Assembly (NCBI GenBank): GCA_965371245.1
Contig: CBDUXT010000053.1
Coordinates: 1-41,022, forward strand
Direction: 5' to 3'
Source: CBDUXT01 sp965371245
Lineage (GTDB): Bacteria; Planctomycetota; Phycisphaerae; UBA1845
Length of the DNA stretch: 41,022 nt
The notes beneath the pieces were generated by a model. It was not told where the DNA came from and made no database searches. It worked only from the letters and a program-made list of their open reading frames with translations. Below are positions 34,796-41,022 of the stretch, piece by piece. Position 1 is the stretch's first letter. Each line of letters opens with the position of its first letter. The translations under genes were made by a program, and so were the position numbers.

Positions 34796-35443
34796 ATGAC
34801 CGCAGTGCAACTACAGATGTTGGACGCCGACGCGTATCACCGGACCGGAGACGCCGACCCGATCGAGTACTACCGGGTGCCGCTGATCGGGAGGCTTTTT
34901 GCCAAACGCGTGACGGATTGTCTGTCACTGTTGCCCGAAGGGCGACGCGTACTCGATGTCGGCTACGGCAGCGGCGTATCGTTCTTGAATCTGGCGGAGA
35001 AGTTCGACGAGATTCACGGGATCGACCCGCACGCGCACGCGTTGGATGTCGAGAAATCGTTCCGCGCCGCCGGGCTGACGCCGCGCCTTCGCCAGGGTAC
35101 GATTACCGCGCTGCCGTACGAAGACGACACGTTCGACGCGGCCGTGGCGATCAGCATTCACGAGGAGATTGCCCCGGAGGTCCAGGCGCGGGCCTTCGCC
35201 GAGATTCGGCGCGTGGTGCGCCCCGGCGGCTGTTATGTTGTCGGTGTGCCCGGGGTGAACGCCATGATGACCCTCGGCTTCCTTGCGGTGGGCTGCGACA
35301 TGCGCAAGTGGCACATCACCACCGAACGCCAGGTTCTCGCGGCGATGCGCGAACGATTCGAAGTCGATCGCACCAAGTACTCCCCGGCCTTCCTTCCCCG
35401 GTCGATGACCACCTACCTCGCCATGCGCGGTTGGAAACGCTAG
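34796..35443 (+). CDS. Class I SAM-dependent methyltransferase
   Basis: The protein is 215 residues with VLDVGYGSGVSFLNLA as motif I (Tyr replaces the usual Cys/Thr), GIDPHAHAL, LPYEDDTFDAAVAISIHEEI and VVRPGGCYVVGVPG, the Methyltransf_11 pattern. GGAG directly abuts the ATG at 34796, so the GTG at 34805, nine bases further on, may be the true start. It is the last gene of the rightward arm of the glycan cluster and probably methylates a cluster product; the substrate is not visible. Confidence 0.85.
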   Translation: MTAVQLQMLDADAYHRTGDADPIEYYRVPLIGRLFAKRVTDCLSLLPEGRRVLDVGYGSGVSFLNLAEKFDEIHGIDPHAHALDVEKSFRAAGLTPRLRQGTITALPYEDDTFDAAVAISIHEEIAPEVQARAFAEIRRVVRPGGCYVVGVPGVNAMMTLGFLAVGCDMRKWHITTERQVLAAMRERFEVDRTKYSPAFLPRSMTTYLAMRGWKR

Positions 35444-36022
35444 GGCATTTCCCGGCTCTTCACCCCGCGCGGACACCAGCCTGTGAATACATCACAACGG
35501 GCGGTGAACTCAACCAACGAAAACGGGAAACCCAGGCCATGCTTCCTTGTGAGGGGCTACTGGCAGGGTCGCGCGAAGCGGTGCATGGACGACGGGACGC
35601 TCTCATCCAAGAAGCCGAAGCACCGCGTCCCGCACGCCGTACAGCACCAGCCGCTGGAGGCCATGGTCTCGTCGAACGTGCGGGGTGGCCGGATCGGGAG
35701 CACCATCGCACAGTGAAGGCAGCGGGGCCATTCGCTCGATGCGTGCTGGTTGGGTTGGAGGGACGTTTTCCGGGGCATCAGGAAACGACGACCTTGGGGG
35801 TGTATCGGTTTGGGGTGATGCCGCTGTCGCGGCGCTGATTCATCTCGCGCGGTGCCTTCAACGCAAAGGCCCTACTCGCTCTACACGGGATACGCTGCAG
35901 TCTCAGGCTTGGTTCGATGAAAAAGAAAAAGAAGCGCGAACTCGCCCGGGGCACAATCGCGAGGCGAGAAAAATCACAGGAAGATGCGGTCGCAGGTAAA
36001 GCGCTTCGGTCAAGCCTTGACG
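35444..36022. other. Intergenic region between the glycan cluster and the giant Cys-rich gene
   Basis: Two convergent genes end on either side. Apart from one possible small zinc-ribbon gene on the minus strand (35557-35778) I see no gene, tRNA or strong palindrome here. No T-run terminator is evident for either flanking transcript. Confidence 0.4.
35557..35778 (-). CDS. Possible 73-residue zinc-ribbon protein
   Basis: The frame reads MPRKTSLQPNQHASSEWPRC, then LHC, a spacer of about 25 residues, CTAC and GTRCFGFLDE. Two CxxC pairs at ribbon spacing in a short basic protein suggest a zinc-binding protein rather than chance. There is no clear ribosome site and I do not recognise the family. 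Confidence 0.35.
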   Translation of the reverse strand: MPRKTSLQPNQHASSEWPRCLHCAMVLPIRPPRTFDETMASSGWCCTACGTRCFGFLDESVPSSMHRFARPCQ

Positions 36023-39000
36023 TTACCGCCGCGCGACGCCTCGTTTCTTGCGTGCTTCAAGTTTCTCAAGCGTGCGCTGGAATTCCGGCAGCAATTGAAT
36101 CCGATGGCGGCGCGCAAACGCGCGGATGTCCAGCGTGTCGATCATGCCATCGCCGTTCAGGTCGGCCCGCTCGGCGCCCGGCAGATTCAGACGCTCTACG
36201 GAGATTGCGCTCGTCGCGGACCGCTGTGGTGACAAGAGCCGCAGCGCACCGTCGCCAAGCGGAACCAGCCCGTCCTCGGTAACGCTCGCACCGCCGGCGC
36301 AGGTGTCGAGGCCCTCACCCAGCACGAAGAAGTTCATCTGGATGGCCGTAAAGTCTGACAGACCCTGCACGCCGTCACCGGTTGCGTCGGCACCCCGGCT
36401 GGACGTCGGCTCGACCAGGGTGTTGAACCGGCTGCCGAGGATCGAGAAATCGTTGATGTCAACGATGTTGTCCTGCGGGATGGTCGAGCTCTGGAAGTCA
36501 CCGGCCAGAAGCTGGTTCGTTCCCGACAGATCGACGGTCGCCAGGCAGGTGGTGAACGTAAGGGCTCTGAGCCGACGAAGCGTGTGCCCCTCCCGCACAC
36601 TGATCGAATCGGCGGCGGCGTCCACGTTCAGCAGGGTGATGGCGGCGTTGCCGAAGCTGTCGAACCCGATTGGGATCACCCGTGTATCGACGGAGCCGAT
36701 GCAACCGGTGATGACGAAGGTCACGTCGCGCGTGACCGCCGTGCCCAGGCCTTCGGCCTTCAGCGTCACTGAGATTTCGCCCGCATCGACATGCGTGACC
36801 GAGCCATCCACGTTGCAGATGTCTGTCGTGCATGGGTCGCCGTCCGCCAGCGGCGTCGTGCCGCCCGTTACGGGGTCGCAGCACTGCGTCGCCGGATCGA
36901 ACAGGTCCGCGTTCGTGCAAACGCCCGCGGTGCAGGTGTCCAGCGTGCAAACGTTCGTGTCGTCGCAGTCGCTGTCGATGACACACGTATCGCACGTATC
37001 GGTCGTGTCGTTGCAAAACTCACCCGCCAGGCATGGATCGACGCCGAGCTGGCAGTCCAGCAACGGGTCACAGGTCTCCACGCCGGTGCAGAAGAACCCG
37101 TCGTCACAGTTCGCGTCGTTGGCTGCGTTGCCGCACGTGTCCAGGACGTCGTCACACGTGTCGTCGGTACAGGTCACGCCGTCGTCGCACGGGACGATGC
37201 CGAGCTGGCAGTCAAGCGCCGGGTCGCACGTCTCGGTGCCGTTGCAAAACAGTCCGTCGTCGCAGTTGGCGTCGTTGGCCGTGTTCCCGCAGGTGTTGCT
37301 TACGTCGTCACAGGTGTCGTCGGTGCATACCACGCCGTCGTCACACGGGTCGAGCCCCGGTTGGCAATCCAGCAAGGCATCGCACGTCTCGAACCCGTTG
37401 CAGAACAACCCATCGTCACAGTTCGCGTCGTTGGCCGTGAAGGCGCAAGTGTCCAGGAAATCGTCGCACGTGTCGTCCGTACACGGCACGGCATCGACAC
37501 ACGGAGGCGCCCCCGTCTGGCAATCGAGCAGCGCGTCGCACGTTTCGATCCCGTTGCAGAACAGCCCGTCGTCACAGTTCACATCGTTGGGCGTGAACGA
37601 ACAACTGTCCAGGACCTCGTCGCACGCGTTGTCGGTACAACCCACCAGATCGTCACATGGATCGACGCCCGGCTGGCAATCGAGCAGTGCGTCGCACGTC
37701 TCGGACCCGTTGCAGAATACTCCGTCGTTGCAGACCGAGTCGGTCGGCGTGTTGATGCACGTGTCGGTCACCTCCGCGCAGGAGTCGAGCGTACAGGCCA
37801 CGCCGTCTTCACAGGGGTCGGTTCCCGCCTGGCAGTCCAGGAGCGCGTCGCACGTTTCCGCGCCGTCGCAGAACTGCCCGTTGTCGCAGAGGGAGTCCGT
37901 CGGCGTGTTCGTGCAGGTATCCGAGATGTCGTTGCACGAGTCGATCGTACATCCGACCACGTCGTCGCACGGATCGGCGCCCGCGAGGCAGTCGAGCAAC
38001 GCATCACAGGTTTCCGCCCCGTTGCAGAAGAGCCCGTCGTCGCAGTTTGCATCGTTCGCGGTGTTGATACAGACGTCCGCGACTTCGTCGCAGCTATCGT
38101 CCGTGCATCCCACGGCATCGTTGCACGGCGGCGTTCCGGTTTGGCAGTCGAGCAGCGCGTCGCACGTTTCCGACCCGTTACAGAACTGACCGTCCTGACA
38201 CAGAGCGTCTGCTGGCGTGTTCGCACACACATCGGCGACCTCGTCACAGGAATCGAGCGTGCAACCCACGCCGTCGATGCACGGGTCACTCCCAATCTGG
38301 CAGTCGAACACCGCGTCGCACGTTTCCCCGCCGTTGCAAAAGAGTCCATCGTCGCAGTTCGCATCATTGGTGACGTTCGAGCAACTATCGGTCACTTCGT
38401 CGCACGTGTCGTCCGTACAGCCTACGCCGTCGTTGCACGGCACAGAGCCCGGCTGGCAATCGAGGACCGCGCTACAAACCTCCGCCCCGTTGCAGAACAC
38501 GCCGTCGGCGCACAGTGTGTCGTCCGGAGTTTGGCTACACGTGTCGGCAAACTCGTCGCACGTGGCCACCGTGCAGCCCACGCCGTCGTCGCACGGGTCC
38601 GTCCCGGGCTGACAGTCGAGAAGCGGGTCGCAGGTTTCCGCGCCGTTGCAGAACTGCCCGTCCGTGCAGAGCGCGTCGGCCGGTATGTTCGCGCACGTGT
38701 CCGTTACGTCGTCGCAGGTGTCAACGGTGCAGCCGACACCATCGACGCATGGATCCGTGCCACCCTGACAGTCGAGAAGCACGTCGCACGTCTCCGCCCC
38801 GTTGCAGAACAGCCCGTCGTCGCAGGCCGCATCGACCGGCGTCGCCCCACAAGTGTCCGCAACCTCGTCGCACGTATCCGTCGTACATCCGACACCGTCG
38901 TCGCATGGGAACGTACCGGCCTGACAATCCAGGACGGCGTCGCATGTCTCCGTTCCAGTGCAGAACAGCCCGTCGTCGCACAACCCGTCGTTCGTAGTTA

Positions 39001-41022
39001 ACACGCAAGTGCCGGCCACACACGTGTCCACCGTGCAGGCGACGCCGTCGTTACAGTCGCTGTCCAAAACGCATTGGTCGCACGTGTCCGTCGCCTCGTT
39101 GCATGGGCTGGGCGCGCATGGATCGCCGCTGGAGACGCAATCGAGCACCGGGTCGCACACCTCCGAGCCGTTGCAGAAGAGGCCGTCGTCCGGGCATGCG
39201 CCGTTGTTGGGCGTGTTGATGCAGGCATCGGCCACCTCATCGCACGAATCGATCGTACACGCGACCGCGTCATCGCAGGGGAAGTTGCCGGCCTGGCACG
39301 CACCGGCCAGGAACACCTCCACGCCGTTGCAGAAGAGCCCGTCGTCGCACGTGCTGAGAAGCACCCCCGTGTCCACCGTGTTGGGAAGGATCGTCGTGCT
39401 GTCAATCGCGCGAGTGAGCTTCGTCAGCACCGGCGGCTCGTCCGCACGGAAAACCACACTGGTCGTTCCGTCGGCGATGACCGTGAAGGTCAGCGTGGCC
39501 ACGACGTGGCCTACCAGAATCGAGTCGCCGTTGATCGTCGCGCCCCACTCGACGTCGCCGCCCGTGTCGAACTCGTTGATCTCGCGCCACCCCTCGGACG
39601 GGGCGGCAAAGCCCAGATCGGTGGGGACGATGTCAATCAGCGACATAATGAGCGGGTCGTATCGAAGCAGTGCCTGCACGCCGTTGATCGCCGCCGATAG
39701 ATTGGCGACCTCCAAAAAGACCGTGACCGTGTCACCCGGGGCCGACGTTTCGGAACCCGGCGCGATCCGCAGCACGAGATTGTCCAGACCGACCACGCAA
39801 ACATCGGGCGTCTCGTTGCAAAGCTCGGTTATCAGACACGGATCGCCCGTCGATACGCAGTCAAGCAGCCCGTCGCACACCTCCAACCCGTTGCAGAACA
39901 CGGCGTCGTCCGGGCAGTTCGCGTCGTTCGCGGTGTTGGCGCAGCTATCGAGCGCCTCATTACAGGTGTCGTCGGTGCAGGCCACGCCGTCGTTGCAGGG
40001 GCTTGTGCCCGGAAGGCAATCCAGCAACACGTCGCACGTTTCGACGCCGTTGCAGAAGAGCCCGTCGGCGCAGTTGACATCATTCGGTGTGAACACGCAC
40101 GCCCCGCCCACGCACGACGCGTCCGTGCAAGAGACGCCGTCATCACAGTCGCCCGCCAACTGGCACTCGTCACAGACGTCCGCCGTCTCGTTGCAGAACT
40201 CACTGAGCGCGCACGGGTCGCTACCCGCCTGGCAGTCCAACGCAGGATCACACGTCTCCGTGCCGCTGCAAAACAGCCCGTCATCGCAGAGCGCATCGTT
40301 CGGCGCATTGACGCACGTATCGCCAACCTCGTCGCACGAGTCGTCGGTGCATCCGACCAGATCGTCACAGTTCGGTGCCGTACCGGCCTGGCAGTCGAGC
40401 GTCGCGCTGCACGTCTCCGACCCGTTGCAAAAGAGCGCGTCGTCGCAGTTCGCGTCATTGGCGGTGTTGACGCACAGGTCGTTCAGCTCATCGCAGGTGT
40501 CGTCCGTGCAGCCCACGGCGTCGGCGCAGTTCGGCGGCGCACCGGGTTGGCAGTCGAGCGTCGCGCTGCACGTCTCCACCCCGTTGCAAAACTGGGTGTC
40601 GTTGCAAACGGCATCGTTCGGCGTGTTCGTGCAGATGTCGCCCACCTCATCACAGGCATCCACCGTACAGCCGACGAGGTCGTCGCAGTTGGGTGCGGGA
40701 CCCGCTTGGCAATCTAGCGTAGCGCTGCACGTTTCCACGCCGTTGCAAAAGAGCGTGTCGTCACAGTTGGCATCGTTGACCGCGTTGACGCACGTATCGC
40801 CCACCTCATCGCAGGAATCGTCCGTACACCCGATCAGGTCGTTGCAGTTGGGCGGTGTTCCGGCCTGGCAGTCGAGCGTAGCGCTGCACGTTTCCGATCC
40901 ATTGCAGAAAAGCGCGTCGTCACAGTTGGCGTTGTTGACCGCGTTGACGCACGTATCGCCCACCTCGTCGCAGGAATCGTCCGTACACCCGATCAGGTCG
41001 TTGCAGTTGGGCGGTGTTCCGG
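36023..41022 (-). CDS. Giant secreted Cys-rich repeat protein with cohesin- and dockerin-like domains (N-terminus outside window)
   Basis: The frame is open to the right edge, so the N-terminus is missing; 1,665 residues are visible. Twenty-two units follow the pattern CDDGLFCNGAETCDALLDCQ..., of about 52 residues (156 bp), with Cys at unit positions 2, 8, 14, 20, 27, 33, 38 and 45, enough for four disulfides each. Units 5, 9 and 22 carry an extra CxxC..DCDDGVxCTxxxCxxGxC block. Between units 7 and 8 (about 39355-39798) lies a cohesin-like beta-sandwich (LVLRIAPGSETSAPGDTVTV...). The C-terminus holds dockerin-like DxNxDGxxD segments (DNIVDINDFSIL near 36440-36480; DLNGDGMIDTLDI near 36120-36165) and a Lys/Arg-rich end. 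It is probably a very long, disulfide-stiffened surface or matrix fibre. Confidence 0.9.
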   Translation of the reverse strand, partial: GTPPNCNDLIGCTDDSCDEVGDTCVNAVNNANCDDALFCNGSETCSATLDCQAGTPPNCNDLIGCTDDSCDEVGDTCVNAVNDANCDDTLFCNGVETCSATLDCQAGPAPNCDDLVGCTVDACDEVGDICTNTPNDAVCNDTQFCNGVETCSATLDCQPGAPPNCADAVGCTDDTCDELNDLCVNTANDANCDDALFCNGSETCSATLDCQAGTAPNCDDLVGCTDDSCDEVGDTCVNAPNDALCDDGLFCSGTETCDPALDCQAGSDPCALSEFCNETADVCDECQLAGDCDDGVSCTDASCVGGACVFTPNDVNCADGLFCNGVETCDVLLDCLPGTSPCNDGVACTDDTCNEALDSCANTANDANCPDDAVFCNGLEVCDGLLDCVSTGDPCLITELCNETPDVCVVGLDNLVLRIAPGSETSAPGDTVTVFLEVANLSAAINGVQALLRYDPLIMSLIDIVPTDLGFAAPSEGWREINEFDTGGDVEWGATINGDSILVGHVVATLTFTVIADGTTSVVFRADEPPVLTKLTRAIDSTTILPNTVDTGVLLSTCDDGLFCNGVEVFLAGACQAGNFPCDDAVACTIDSCDEVADACINTPNNGACPDDGLFCNGSEVCDPVLDCVSSGDPCAPSPCNEATDTCDQCVLDSDCNDGVACTVDTCVAGTCVLTTNDGLCDDGLFCTGTETCDAVLDCQAGTFPCDDGVGCTTDTCDEVADTCGATPVDAACDDGLFCNGAETCDVLLDCQGGTDPCVDGVGCTVDTCDDVTDTCANIPADALCTDGQFCNGAETCDPLLDCQPGTDPCDDGVGCTVATCDEFADTCSQTPDDTLCADGVFCNGAEVCSAVLDCQPGSVPCNDGVGCTDDTCDEVTDSCSNVTNDANCDDGLFCNGGETCDAVFDCQIGSDPCIDGVGCTLDSCDEVADVCANTPADALCQDGQFCNGSETCDALLDCQTGTPPCNDAVGCTDDSCDEVADVCINTANDANCDDGLFCNGAETCDALLDCLAGADPCDDVVGCTIDSCNDISDTCTNTPTDSLCDNGQFCDGAETCDALLDCQAGTDPCEDGVACTLDSCAEVTDTCINTPTDSVCNDGVFCNGSETCDALLDCQPGVDPCDDLVGCTDNACDEVLDSCSFTPNDVNCDDGLFCNGIETCDALLDCQTGAPPCVDAVPCTDDTCDDFLDTCAFTANDANCDDGLFCNGFETCDALLDCQPGLDPCDDGVVCTDDTCDDVSNTCGNTANDANCDDGLFCNGTETCDPALDCQLGIVPCDDGVTCTDDTCDDVLDTCGNAANDANCDDGFFCTGVETCDPLLDCQLGVDPCLAGEFCNDTTDTCDTCVIDSDCDDTNVCTLDTCTAGVCTNADLFDPATQCCDPVTGGTTPLADGDPCTTDICNVDGSVTHVDAGEISVTLKAEGLGTAVTRDVTFVITGCIGSVDTRVIPIGFDSFGNAAITLLNVDAAADSISVREGHTLRRLRALTFTTCLATVDLSGTNQLLAGDFQSSTIPQDNIVDINDFSILGSRFNTLVEPTSSRGADATGDGVQGLSDFTAIQMNFFVLGEGLDTCAGGASVTEDGLVPLGDGALRLLSPQRSATSAISVERLNLPGAERADLNGDGMIDTLDIRAFARRHRIQLLPEFQRTLEKLEARKKRGVARR

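Noticed and set aside
36126..39001. Two long open frames (over 680 codons) on the plus strand opposite the Cys-rich gene
   Set aside because: They are antisense images of the 156-bp repeat composition, giving monotonous Ser/His/Gln or Val/Arg-rich translations without domains, while the minus strand has a perfect Cys pattern.
36950..41022. CRISPR array
   Set aside because: The repeats are 156 bp, imperfect and in frame within one coding sequence. There are no short identical repeats with unique spacers and no cas gene.
1..41022. A phage-defence island
   Set aside because: Despite mobile-element scars, no restriction, toxin-antitoxin, Cas, NLR-like, reverse transcriptase or similar defence gene is recognisable in the window.

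Overview
The window is GC-rich bacterial DNA that looks like a planctomycete, most likely a Phycisphaerae-type lineage. The evidence is the protein repertoire: secreted proteins with PEP-CTERM and IPTL-CTERM-like tails, many DCNxNGxPDxCE-type repeats, dockerin- and cohesin-like domains, a giant Cys-rich repeat protein, and small membrane proteins ending in a CxxCGYDL...CxECG zinc ribbon. No rRNA or taxonomic marker gene is present, so the lineage is an inference. Two genes need a one-base correction to read through, which suggests residual assembly errors or real decay.

Layout. 1-0.2 kb: the 3' half of a tRNA-Cys without its 5' half, possibly an attachment-site copy. 0.3-7.8 kb: surface proteins on the minus strand (a HAF/IPTL-CTERM protein with a broken frame, a 1319-residue beta-helix/dockerin protein, and two tandemly duplicated PEP-CTERM proteins whose stop and start codons overlap). 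8.2-9.3 kb: mobile-element debris, with a tyrosine-recombinase C-terminus converging on tRNA-Ile2(CAU), followed by a roughly 190-bp structured tandem repeat. 9.4-15.6 kb: an HtrA-type protease, a HAD phosphatase, an LtaS-like phosphotransferase, a methyltransferase and a secreted protein of unknown function. 16.2-18.5 kb: a kelch-YceI fusion lipoprotein and a small membrane protein.

18.6-23.4 kb is a regulatory locus. A secreted thioredoxin-DUF3738 protein diverges from a BlaI-type repressor and an M56 (BlaR1-like) membrane protease. The protease carries a DUF4097-like beta-repeat domain where a classical BlaR1 has its penicillin sensor. A perfect TGTAGTAG/CTACTACA palindrome lies just upstream of the repressor gene, and a truncated third gene follows with a copied start region. 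23.4-26.5 kb holds small membrane proteins and lipoproteins, a methyltransferase, a transposase fragment and several REP/REPIN-like palindromes with a GTAG foot.

26.6-35.4 kb is a glycan or lipid-glycan type cluster arranged around a divergent centre near 31.1 kb. The leftward genes are a methyltransferase-GT2 fusion, a radical-SAM-like protein whose CxxxCxxC motif has lost its middle Cys, and a DegT-type aminotransferase. The rightward genes are two multi-pass GT39/ArnT-like glycosyltransferases and a methyltransferase. 36.0 kb to the right edge is the C-terminal 1.67 kilo-residues of a giant secreted protein with 22 visible Cys-rich units of about 52 residues, an internal cohesin-like domain and a dockerin-like C-terminus. 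The most interesting items are this protein, the BlaI/M56-DUF4097/thioredoxin-DUF3738 locus, and the glycan cluster with its degenerate radical SAM protein.
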